A stretch of DNA of 64,000 nucleotides from Fusibacter sp. A1 (GTDB taxonomy: Bacteria > Bacillota > Clostridia > Peptostreptococcales > Acidaminobacteraceae): positions 240,414-304,413 of the forward strand of contig NZ_QQWI01000005.1 of assembly GCF_004125825.1 (NCBI RefSeq). Direction: 5' to 3'. Of this stretch, positions 18,488 through 26,263 are shown one piece after another. Position 1 is the stretch's first letter. Each line of letters starts with the position of its first letter. The notes below the pieces were generated by a model. It saw only the letters and a program-made list of their open reading frames with translations, was not told where the DNA came from and made no database searches. The position numbers and the translations under genes were made by a program.

Positions 18488-18979
18488 TTAGAAAGGCGAG
18501 AATCTTTGCTCATCCCACCATTCCACCTTCAGCTTCGCATATTCCGCTGCGAACTGGTCATGGTGCACCTGCTCCCAAGCGATTAGCTTACTGTAAAGTT
18601 TCTTAGCAACCTCACTTTTTGACTCCTCTTTGGCTTTAGCATAAAACTCGATCGCCAGCGCCTCCATCTGCATACCGATACCGAACACGCTCATTGTCGA
18701 CTGAATATCCTTTTCATTCAACTGATTCCAGTCATAAATATGAGGTGACGGCGGGTCGGAAACAAGTGCGAGGTTGAACTTGTCGGCATCCTCGTTTCTC
18801 ATATGATTGAAGAGTCCCTGAAGCCACTCGACATGCTTCATCTCCTCATCGGATAAGTTGAGAAGTGCCTGCCTGGTTTCTTCGTCGTGCGCTTTGCCAG
18901 CTGCAAGTCGATAAAATTCATAGCCCTCGATTTCATTTAGTATGGCCTGTTTAATGGTGTCTAATTCATATTGGTTCAT
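18488..18979 (-). CDS. Ferritin-like di-iron protein (rubrerythrin N-domain type)
   Basis: A 163-aa helical protein. Carboxylate-rich helices include NEIEGYEFYRLA, SDEEMKHVEWLQGLF, MQMEALAIEFYAKA and WEQVHHDQF, giving the two E-x2-H-type di-iron ligand sets of the ferritin/rubrerythrin fold. There is no C-terminal rubredoxin domain. Relatives act in peroxide reduction or iron handling under anaerobic conditions; the exact reaction is unknown. It lies 57 nt after pdp and before a terminator, so it may be read through from the nucleoside operon. Confidence 0.82.
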   Translation of the reverse strand: MNQYELDTIKQAILNEIEGYEFYRLAAGKAHDEETRQALLNLSDEEMKHVEWLQGLFNHMRNEDADKFNLALVSDPPSPHIYDWNQLNEKDIQSTMSVFGIGMQMEALAIEFYAKAKEESKSEVAKKLYSKLIAWEQVHHDQFAAEYAKLKVEWWDEQRFSPF

Positions 18980-19036
18980 AAGCTACCCCTTTCATAAGTG
19001 ATAGTTAATGAATACCCCAAATATGAACTTTAAACA

Positions 19037-20362
19037 CTATAAACGGACAATACCATCTTTTGTAACTACCGCCTGAATCAGTTTGTTTTCAGCTACAGGC
19101 GTATCCGTAATGAATATTGCTTTCATGAAACGCTTTTTCGCATCTTCGATAGAGGGTTCATCGTTGGTATAGAAAGTAGCCAGAACGTCACCTACATCCA
19201 CTTTGTCACCGATTTTTCTGTTCAAGACGATCCCTGAACCCAAGTCGATCGGAGTAGACATGTCTTTTCTGCCCGCACCAAGGATCATCGCGCTGATACC
19301 GACTTCTTCAGATTCGAAGTGTTCTACAAATCCGGCTTTGTCAGACCTTACTTCTACGATGAACTTGCAATGCGGTAAGAGTGAATAGTCCTCAGTTACT
19401 GCAGGATTACCGCCTTGTGTGGCGATGAACTCCCTAAACTTTTCAAGCCCTTTTCCGTTTGCGATGTTCTCTTCAAGCATTCTGTATGCCTCATCGTATG
19501 TAGCCGCTTTTTTACCGACAACCACCATGTGGGCGCCAAGCGTCAGGCACAGTTCTGTAAGGTCTTTTGGACCCTTTCCTTTAAGCGTGTCGATCGCCTC
19601 GATCACTTCAAGACCGTTTCCGATAGCAAGTCCTAAAGGCTGTGCCATGTCAGTGATCACACCGATTGTTTCACGACCCATTCCGTTTCCGATCTTAACC
19701 ATTTCGTTTGCCAGTTCGATACTGCCGTCTAGCGTTTTAATGAATGCACCGCTGCCTGTCTTGACATCAAGTACGATACCGTTAGAACCCGCAGCGAGTT
19801 TTTTGCTCATAATAGAACTTGCAATCAATGTCAAATGGTCCACCGTCGCTGTGACATCACGAAGCGCATACAGTTTCTTGTCTGCAGGAGCGATGTTCTT
19901 TGACTGACCGATGACCGCGATCTGGTGTTTGTTGACTGCGTCCATGAACTCATCGACGCTAAGCTCGACATGGAAACCTGGAATCGCTTCAAGTTTGTCT
20001 ATCGTACCGCCTGTGTGGCCAAGACCACGGCCTGACATCTTAGCGATAGGAACCCCAACAGATGCTACTAGCGGGGCAAGCACCAATGTAGTCGTATCGC
20101 CTACGCCGCCTGTTGAATGCTTATCCACCTTAATGCCTGCGATAGGACTTAAATCGACCACATCACCTGAGTGCATCATCGCCTTTGTTAGCGCGATCGT
20201 CTCCGCTTCGCTTGCATTGTTTAAAAACAAGGCCATGATAAATGCAGATGCCTGATAATCGGGAATAGAACCGTCTGTGTACCCATCGACAAAGAATTGA
20301 ATTTCTTCTTCGGTCAATACGTGCCCATCTCTTTTCTTCTTAATAACGTCATACATTCTCAT
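19037..20362 (-). CDS. pdp: Pyrimidine-nucleoside phosphorylase
   Basis: Splits thymidine, uridine or deoxyuridine with phosphate to give base and (deoxy)ribose-1-phosphate. Recognised by DKHSTGGVGDTTTLVLAPLV, SGRGLGHTGGTIDKLE, and the C-terminal PYNP domain. At 441 aa it has family length. An alternative ATG lies two codons in. It follows the PNP paralogue by 2 nt and completes the operon deoB-pnp-pnp-pdp, whose sugar phosphate product is isomerised by DeoB. Confidence 0.95.
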   Translation of the reverse strand: MRMYDVIKKKRDGHVLTEEEIQFFVDGYTDGSIPDYQASAFIMALFLNNASEAETIALTKAMMHSGDVVDLSPIAGIKVDKHSTGGVGDTTTLVLAPLVASVGVPIAKMSGRGLGHTGGTIDKLEAIPGFHVELSVDEFMDAVNKHQIAVIGQSKNIAPADKKLYALRDVTATVDHLTLIASSIMSKKLAAGSNGIVLDVKTGSGAFIKTLDGSIELANEMVKIGNGMGRETIGVITDMAQPLGLAIGNGLEVIEAIDTLKGKGPKDLTELCLTLGAHMVVVGKKAATYDEAYRMLEENIANGKGLEKFREFIATQGGNPAVTEDYSLLPHCKFIVEVRSDKAGFVEHFESEEVGISAMILGAGRKDMSTPIDLGSGIVLNRKIGDKVDVGDVLATFYTNDEPSIEDAKKRFMKAIFITDTPVAENKLIQAVVTKDGIVRL

Positions 20363-20364
20363 GC

Positions 20365-21183
20365 TTACACCTCTTTTAGTATACCTTTAACAAGTTTAAT
20401 AAACTTGGGACGAGTTTCGTTAGCAACTTTGACGACCTGCTCATGTTCTAGCGGCTCGAGTTCTTCTGCAATTGCCATATCGGTAACACAAGATATTCCA
20501 AGCACATCCATGCCGCTGTGTCGAGCGACAATCGTTTCAGGAATCGTCGACATACCCACAGTATCGGCGCCAATAGTCCTTAAGACCTTCAGTTCGGCTC
20601 TTCCGAGGTAGTTGGGTCCTGAGATAGCGGCATACACACCCTTTTTCGTATCGATTCCAAGGGAATCAGCCACCCCCTGTCCAAGTGCGATCAGACCAGG
20701 TGTATACGCCGTACTCATATCAGGGAACCTAGGTCCAAGATCACCCTCGTTATCACCGATAAGCGGATTGTCGAAAGTGAAATTGATGTGGTCTTCAATA
20801 AACATGAGTGCCCCTGGGTAAAGGTCCGGATTCATTCCGCCGCAAGCGTTTGTGACAATCAAAGTGCTTGCCCCCATCGCCTTCATCACCCTAACAGGGA
20901 AGGTGATCACCTGTGGAGTATATCCTTCGTAGTAATGGAAACGCCCTTGCATGGCCATCACGGTCTTGCCTTCTAGCGTGCCAATAACCAGTTGACCCTC
21001 ATGTCCTTCCACTGTCGATACAGGAAAATGAGGGATATCGTCGTACATGATTTTAATTGGATTCTCTATTTCATCAGCCAAGCTGCCAAGACCTGAGCCA
21101 AGGATGAGGCCGATCTCGATTTGACCGGCACCCAGCTCTGTTATATAGGCAGCTGCTTCTTTAATTCGATTGACAAGTGACAT
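20365..21183 (-). CDS. Purine nucleoside phosphorylase paralogue with altered base site
   Basis: A 272-aa trimeric-type PNP with intact phosphate-site segments (LILGSGLG, STVEGHEGQL, TNACGGMN). It is clearly a paralogue of the next gene. The purine-recognition residues differ: where its neighbour and classical PNPs have Glu in GPxYETPAE (human E201), this protein has Leu193 (GPNYLGRAE), and where they have Asn in the TN motif (human N243) it has Asp235 (CVTDMA). In human PNP the Asn-to-Asp change is known to admit 6-aminopurines, and MTAP also has TD there. Inference: specificity is shifted, perhaps towards adenosine-type substrates. Confidence 0.85.
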   Translation of the reverse strand: MSLVNRIKEAAAYITELGAGQIEIGLILGSGLGSLADEIENPIKIMYDDIPHFPVSTVEGHEGQLVIGTLEGKTVMAMQGRFHYYEGYTPQVITFPVRVMKAMGASTLIVTNACGGMNPDLYPGALMFIEDHINFTFDNPLIGDNEGDLGPRFPDMSTAYTPGLIALGQGVADSLGIDTKKGVYAAISGPNYLGRAELKVLRTIGADTVGMSTIPETIVARHSGMDVLGISCVTDMAIAEELEPLEHEQVVKVANETRPKFIKLVKGILKEV

Positions 21184-21192
21184 ATCTGCTCC

Positions 21193-22008
21193 TTATAGTT
21201 TTGCAAGCACACCTTTGATTAAACCGATAAATTGAGATCTTACTCTCTCAGCTGTTTCAACTACCTCTCCATGGTGAAGCGGTTGGTCAAGGATACCGGC
21301 AGCCATGTTTGTGATGCAAGAGATGCCAAGCACCCTCATACCCATATGCGCCGCAACGATAACCTCGGGCGCTGTCGACATACCTACGGCATCAGCGCCT
21401 AAAATTCTTGCCATGCGTACTTCTGCAGGCGTTTCATAAGTAGGACCGCTGTTGTACTGGTAAACGCCTTGCTTAAGGGCAAGACCCTGCTCATCTGCAA
21501 CCTGGTGGGCAAGCGCGATAAGTGCAGGAGTGTATGCCGTTGATGTATCTGGGAACCTTGGTCCTAACTCATCTTCGTTTTCACCGATCAGAGGGTTTGA
21601 ACCGCTGAAGTTGATATGGTCGTCGATGATCATCAAGTCACCTGGCACGTACGAAGTGTTTACACCACCAGCCGCATTCGTCACGAAAATAGTTTCGATT
21701 CCAAGGGCTTTCATCACGCGCACAGGGAAAGTGATATCCTTTTGTGAATACCCTTCATAAAAGTGGAATCTGCCTTGCATCGCCATGACGATAACACCGT
21801 TTAGCTCACCGATGACAAACTGTCCTGCGTGACCCTCGACAGTCGAACGTAAGAAATGTGGGATTTCGTCGTATTTTATTTTAACCGGATTGATGATTTC
21901 GTCAGCCAGAACACCTAGGCCTGACCCCAAAATCATACCGACTGTAGGTTTTACAGCTAGTTGTGACTCGATAAACGCTTTTGCTTCATTGATTTTAGTT
22001 AATGACAT
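21193..22008 (-). CDS. punA: Purine nucleoside phosphorylase (inosine/guanosine type)
   Basis: A 271-aa trimeric PNP that converts inosine, guanosine and deoxy forms to base plus (deoxy)ribose-1-phosphate. Canonical sites are present: MILGSGLG, STVEGHAGQF, GPTYETPAEVRM with Glu192, GADAVGMSTAPEV and CITNMAAG with Asn234. It lies 9 nt after deoB, as in the Bacillus drm-pupG order. It is the orthodox member of the tandem pair. Confidence 0.94.
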   Translation of the reverse strand: MSLTKINEAKAFIESQLAVKPTVGMILGSGLGVLADEIINPVKIKYDEIPHFLRSTVEGHAGQFVIGELNGVIVMAMQGRFHFYEGYSQKDITFPVRVMKALGIETIFVTNAAGGVNTSYVPGDLMIIDDHINFSGSNPLIGENEDELGPRFPDTSTAYTPALIALAHQVADEQGLALKQGVYQYNSGPTYETPAEVRMARILGADAVGMSTAPEVIVAAHMGMRVLGISCITNMAAGILDQPLHHGEVVETAERVRSQFIGLIKGVLAKL

Positions 22009-22017
22009 GATAGCCTC

Positions 22018-23190
22018 CTATTTAATGATTTCGTCTTTGAAACTTACACCGATCGCTGTTTTAGGAACATTGAATATATCAGACAATGTCGCCGCGATAT
22101 CAGCAAACGTTGTACGTGTGCCTAAATCGACATTCGCTTTTATAGCGTCTCCGTAAACCAGTAGAGGCACATATTCCCTAGTGTGGTCTGTTCCCTTATA
22201 GCTAGGGTCGTTACCGTGGTCGGCGGTGATGATCAGAATGTCGTCCTTATTCATAGCGCTTATGATCTCTGGAAGTCTCGCATCGATGTCCTCAAGCGCT
22301 TTCGCGTAACCTGCTACATTTCTTCTGTGTCCGAACTTAGCGTCAAAATCAACAAAATTAGTGAAGATAAGACCTTTGAAATCGTCCTTCATATAGTTAA
22401 GCGTCTGATCCACACCGTCCATATTGTCATGTGTATGCACATCATGGGTGATACCTGCTCCATTATAGATGTCGACGATCTTCCCTACCGCCCTTACATC
22501 GTAGTTGTTCTCTTTAAGATGATCTAAGATTGTCTTATCGTGAGGAGACAAGGAATAGTCGCGTCTGTTTGAAGTACGTTCAAACTTGCCTACTTCTCCT
22601 ACAAAGGGTCTTGCAATAACTCGCGCGACAACCTCTTCGCCCATAAGCATGTTTCTTGCGATGTCGCACATCTTATAAAGTTCTGGCAGTGGAATGATAT
22701 CCTCATGGGCTGCGATCTGGAACACACTGTCTGCCGATGTGTAAATGATCGGCTTACCTGTTTTCATGTGTTCTTCACCAAGCTCTTCAAGAACAACCGT
22801 TCCGCTGGCCGGCTTATTGCAAAGGATTTCTCGACCTGTCGCCTTGACAAAAGCATCGATCACTACTGGCGGAAAACCGTCAGGATAGGTCTTGAAAGGT
22901 TCCTTGATGTGAAGACCCGCTATTTCCCAATGACCTGTTGTCGTATCTTTACCTTTTGAAATTTCAGCCATTCTGCCAAAAGCTCCTTTTGGAGTCACTT
23001 TGCTGCTGAAATAGTCCACACCTTTGATCTTGCCAAGGCCCAAGCTCTCAAGTGTCGGTAAAGTAAAGGCTTCGGTCTCTTTAGCGATATTGCCAAGTGT
23101 GTTTACGCCGACATCGCCGAATTCTGCCGAATCAGGCAATCCACCGATACCTACACTGTCTAAAATCAAAATAATTGCACGATTAATCAT
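22018..23190 (-). CDS. deoB: Phosphopentomutase
   Basis: Interconverts (deoxy)ribose-1-phosphate and 5-phosphate, feeding nucleoside sugars into the pentose pathway. It belongs to the alkaline phosphatase superfamily: N-terminal LILDSVGIGGLPD, the phospho-acceptor Thr in KGKDTTTGHWEIAG, and metal ligands in ITADHGNDPSYKGTDHTRE. The 390-aa length is typical. It heads the nucleoside salvage operon, with AGGAGGAAAAA before its ATG and a palindrome just upstream. Confidence 0.96.
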   Translation of the reverse strand: MINRAIILILDSVGIGGLPDSAEFGDVGVNTLGNIAKETEAFTLPTLESLGLGKIKGVDYFSSKVTPKGAFGRMAEISKGKDTTTGHWEIAGLHIKEPFKTYPDGFPPVVIDAFVKATGREILCNKPASGTVVLEELGEEHMKTGKPIIYTSADSVFQIAAHEDIIPLPELYKMCDIARNMLMGEEVVARVIARPFVGEVGKFERTSNRRDYSLSPHDKTILDHLKENNYDVRAVGKIVDIYNGAGITHDVHTHDNMDGVDQTLNYMKDDFKGLIFTNFVDFDAKFGHRRNVAGYAKALEDIDARLPEIISAMNKDDILIITADHGNDPSYKGTDHTREYVPLLVYGDAIKANVDLGTRTTFADIAATLSDIFNVPKTAIGVSFKDEIIK

Positions 23191-23204
23191 TTTTTCCTCC
23201 TATG

Positions 23205-23225
23205 TATTCAATATACTGTTGAATA
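23205..23225. promoter_or_regulatory. Palindrome upstream of deoB (candidate operator)
   Basis: TATTCAA (23205-23211) and TTGAATA (23219-23225) form a perfect 7-bp dyad with a 7-bp centre, immediately upstream of the deoB ribosome binding site. The placement fits repression of a deo operon by a DeoR/CytR-like protein; no regulator gene is in the window. Confidence 0.45.
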
Positions 23226-23371
23226 TTCACATAATACATCCTACTTTTGGTTATTCTATTTTTACATCAAAACAGTCATTCCTAAACAGTTATTCGCTTT
23301 ATTTTGCAAATATCCTGTCATCTTAGTATAAGTAAACTGTTGAGTTGCTACTATGTATAATTTCTACAAAC

Positions 23372-23407
23372 AAAAAGCAAGTACTTCCATTGAAGTACCT
23401 GCTTGTT
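23372..23407 (-). terminator. Terminator after the xerD-like gene
   Basis: Near-perfect stem with core GTACTTC / GAAGTAC flanked by GCA/TGC, followed on the minus strand by TTTTTG. It separates xerD from the deoB operon. Confidence 0.85.
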
Positions 23408-23423
23408 CATGACAATTTTACAA

Positions 23424-24275
23424 TCAAACAATCCTAGATTCCAGAAAGTTCTCATAAACTTGAGTTGAGGCAATATCCGAGTGTCCGAGCATGCTTTGAA
23501 GTGTCTTAAGTTGAACACCGTTTTGAAGCTGGTGGACCGCAAAGGAATGTCTCAAAGTATGAGGTGTTATGGACTGTTCAATATCCGCTTTTACAGCAGT
23601 CCGCTTCAAGGTCTTCCAAAATCCCTGTCTTGAAAGTCTTGTTTGATAGCAGTTGATAAATAAGGGCATATCCTCATTCACCGCATCGAACCCCTCGCGA
23701 AGCTGAAAGTATTTTTTTAAGTATTTTGATGTTTCGCGGCTATAATAGACCGTCCTCGTTGAATCGTTTTCTGTAGCGACGAGGTATCTACCCTTTAGGT
23801 TAAGGTCTCTTACATCAAGGCCGATAAGCTCGCTAACCTTGATGCCAGACTCATAAAGTAATCGAAGCATAATCAAATCACGTAATCCCGCCACCGAACG
23901 TCTGTCGATCTTTAAGAACAACTGCTCGATCTGATCCTTACTAAGGACTTCAATCTGCTTGCGTTCGACTTTTGGTCGCTCCATATGTTGCTCAGGAGCG
24001 GTTGTGATCACGCCTTCCTGAACCAAGTATCTGAAGAACCGTCGCTGTGATGCCAAATGTCTGTTTATTGTCGCATTGGACTTTTCATTTTGCTGAAGCA
24101 TTTTCACATAGTCGTGGATGATGCCAGGTGTGATGCTTTCCCAGTCGTTGATATCCTGTTCTTCACAAAAACGCATCAACAAACTGATATCTCTACTGTA
24201 CGCATCTAAAGAATTTTTCTTCAGGTTTTCCACTTTGGATAAGTAGACACAAAAACTTTGGAAATAAGTATTCAT
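23424..24275 (-). CDS. xerD: XerD-like tyrosine recombinase lacking key catalytic residues
   Basis: A 283-aa protein with the SAM-like N-terminal DNA-binding domain and the tyrosine recombinase domain, in the xerD position upstream of deoB. Catalytic His239, Arg242 (HTLRHS), His265 (LGHSD) and Tyr274 (STQVYENF) are present. The first catalytic Arg (R148 in E. coli XerD, GLRVSEL) is Lys146 here (GIKVSEL), and the beta-hairpin GKGxKxR that carries the catalytic Lys is replaced by ATENDSTRT. Cleavage should be impaired. It may be a specialised or decaying recombinase with another Xer elsewhere. A short 64-nt gap separates it from the GGDEF gene. Confidence 0.82.
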   Translation of the reverse strand: MNTYFQSFCVYLSKVENLKKNSLDAYSRDISLLMRFCEEQDINDWESITPGIIHDYVKMLQQNEKSNATINRHLASQRRFFRYLVQEGVITTAPEQHMERPKVERKQIEVLSKDQIEQLFLKIDRRSVAGLRDLIMLRLLYESGIKVSELIGLDVRDLNLKGRYLVATENDSTRTVYYSRETSKYLKKYFQLREGFDAVNEDMPLFINCYQTRLSRQGFWKTLKRTAVKADIEQSITPHTLRHSFAVHQLQNGVQLKTLQSMLGHSDIASTQVYENFLESRIV

Positions 24276-24339
24276 TTGGTTCCCCCTAAAACATTAACCG
24301 TTTTTCTTTTTTTACAGTTATATTCTATTATAACACTAT

Positions 24340-25521
24340 CTATATAAGTTTTGTTTTATATTTACGTTTGTTCTCGTACATTTCAACGTCCGCTTTTTCA
24401 ATCAGTTCCTTTAAGGTCAGTTTACGGTTGTCATTCAAGCTTGCAAATCCTTGACTGACGCTGACACGGTACTTAAAATCACTTGACAGGTTCATCTTGT
24501 CTAGTGATTGGCTGATTCTTGACCATGCCTTTTGCGCATCCCTTAGCTGGCACATATCAAAGCATACCAAAAACTCGTCGCCACCGAGGCGGGCGATAAA
24601 ATCGTCGTCTCGCAAAGCGTCACTTACACAAGTGGCGATGGAACGAATCATGCGATCACCTTCATTGTGACCGAAACGGTCGTTTACGACTTTTAAATTG
24701 TTGACATCGATAAAGCAAAGCACAAAGTTTTTATCTGTGTTCTTATAAAACTTATAAAGTTCACTTAACCGGCTCATTCCCGACTGCCTGTTCATCACCC
24801 CTGTCAGTTCATCCATTTCGGCAACACTACGGTAGGCCTTGAATTTAAAATGGGTCAGCCAAAATGAGTTCATGAGGTACATCAGTAGTAGAACAAGCGC
24901 AACCAGCGCATTCACAGTTACTAAAAGCAGAATCGTAAGCTTGTCGATATTGGTAAGCTGAAACAATGAATTGGCAAAAAAACGATACAGCATATTTAAA
25001 GCTGAAAACGTCACAAGAACGACTAGGAGGTCAACACCGAAAACAAGCAGATGGCCTACTTTGAATGTGGTAATCTGTGCGCGTAGCCCGTTGACAAAAA
25101 AACGATAGATAATAATGAATAAGACCAGATAAGACAGCATGATGCCTAGATCGGACGCCCTTGTAAAAAAGGAAAGCAGGTCGCTCGCGATAAATTCCTT
25201 GGCAAGTAAAAGCTGCCTGAAGGCAGTCAGAAAGCTGACAAAAACCTTAATTGTCACAATCACGACACTATAAAGGCACGCCTCTAAAAGACGATTCTTA
25301 TTTATCACTCTCATAATTAGTATTAATAATAGATAAAGACCAAGAAACTTTGTCAGGCCTGCTAAAGGAGCTGCGATAAGATACAAAGCGATGATGGGAA
25401 CCGCAGTCAATCTTAATTTATATCGCTTAAATGACAACGTAGGTTGCACAATCCACATTAGACCCGCTAATATTAATGCTTCAACAAATGCGAAAGCTAT
25501 TAAATTGAATTGTGTAGTCAT
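24340..25521 (-). CDS. Membrane-bound diguanylate cyclase (GGDEF)
   Basis: A 393-aa protein: roughly seven hydrophobic segments in residues 1-225, then a GGDEF domain. The active site RLGGDEF is intact (GGDEF at 313-317), with DELTGVMNR at the domain start and FIDVNNLKVVNDRFGHNEGD for metal and substrate. An inhibitory I-site RxxD (R304-D307) lies exactly five residues upstream of GGDEF. It should therefore make c-di-GMP from GTP with product feedback. No EAL domain is seen. It follows spo0A by 4 nt, where it is probably co-transcribed, and takes a place near recN/spo0A where other spore-formers keep spoIVB. Confidence 0.9.
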   Translation of the reverse strand: MTTQFNLIAFAFVEALILAGLMWIVQPTLSFKRYKLRLTAVPIIALYLIAAPLAGLTKFLGLYLLLILIMRVINKNRLLEACLYSVVIVTIKVFVSFLTAFRQLLLAKEFIASDLLSFFTRASDLGIMLSYLVLFIIIYRFFVNGLRAQITTFKVGHLLVFGVDLLVVLVTFSALNMLYRFFANSLFQLTNIDKLTILLLVTVNALVALVLLLMYLMNSFWLTHFKFKAYRSVAEMDELTGVMNRQSGMSRLSELYKFYKNTDKNFVLCFIDVNNLKVVNDRFGHNEGDRMIRSIATCVSDALRDDDFIARLGGDEFLVCFDMCQLRDAQKAWSRISQSLDKMNLSSDFKYRVSVSQGFASLNDNRKLTLKELIEKADVEMYENKRKYKTKLI

Positions 25522-25525
25522 ATCC

Positions 25526-26263
25526 TCACCTCTTTATATCATTTACAACACATAAAATGGCTCCTATGAACTCGCTGTTGGTTAGCTTACCCTGCTGTTT
25601 CATATAAGAGCCGAATAAATCCTCTATCATTGACAAGTCGCCTCGCTCGAGCGTCAAAAGAATCGTATTTCTTATCGCACGCTCGACACGGCTTGCAGTG
25701 GTTTCATACTGCCTGGCGATTTTAGGGTATAGGGATGTCGTTATTTTATTGAGTAGGCTCATGTCGTTGTCAATCAATGCTATCGCATGCTTGATGTATT
25801 GATGCCCTTTAGTATGCGGTGGAATCCCTATCGCTCTGAACAAATCGTTGACAGCCTTGGTTTTACAATCTTTTACCTGCTTTTCGCTAGTGAATCCGAA
25901 TTGCATGATTCTATCCTTTAGCACTTTCTCGTCAAAAGGCTTCATCATATAATAGGCGGCACCGAGGTTCATCGCCTTAAATGTGATATCGTCCTGACCT
26001 GTAGCGGATAGGATGATGATCCTCAAGTCCGGAACCTTTCCACCTTTTTTTAAGGCCTCCATCACGGCCAGTCCGTCAAGGACGGGCATGATGATATCAA
26101 GAATAAGAATATCAGGTTTCAAACGGTTGACTTGTTCTAGGGTATCAGCGCCGTCAAAGGCTATGCCGACTATCTCAAAGCAATCCATCGATCCAATTGT
26201 TTTTGCAACTAATGCACATAGTTCCTTATTGTCATCAGCGATGACAACTCGTTTCTTTTTCAA
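25526..26263 (-). CDS. spo0A: Sporulation master regulator Spo0A
   Basis: Response regulator with a receiver domain (DD at 10-11, phospho-acceptor Asp56 in LILDIIMP, Lys in MMKPFD) and the Spo0A-specific C-terminal domain. The diagnostic DNA-binding helix TTASRVERAIR is intact, as are GIPPHTKGHQYIKHAI and TNSEFIGAI. At 245 aa it is slightly shorter than B. subtilis Spo0A (267). It overlaps the recN stop by 4 nt. In Bacillus the order is recN-spoIVB-spo0A; here spoIVB is missing and a GGDEF gene follows spo0A. It may control sporulation or, if that is lost, stationary-phase physiology. Confidence 0.93.
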   Translation of the reverse strand: MKKKRVVIADDNKELCALVAKTIGSMDCFEIVGIAFDGADTLEQVNRLKPDILILDIIMPVLDGLAVMEALKKGGKVPDLRIIILSATGQDDITFKAMNLGAAYYMMKPFDEKVLKDRIMQFGFTSEKQVKDCKTKAVNDLFRAIGIPPHTKGHQYIKHAIALIDNDMSLLNKITTSLYPKIARQYETTASRVERAIRNTILLTLERGDLSMIEDLFGSYMKQQGKLTNSEFIGAILCVVNDIKR

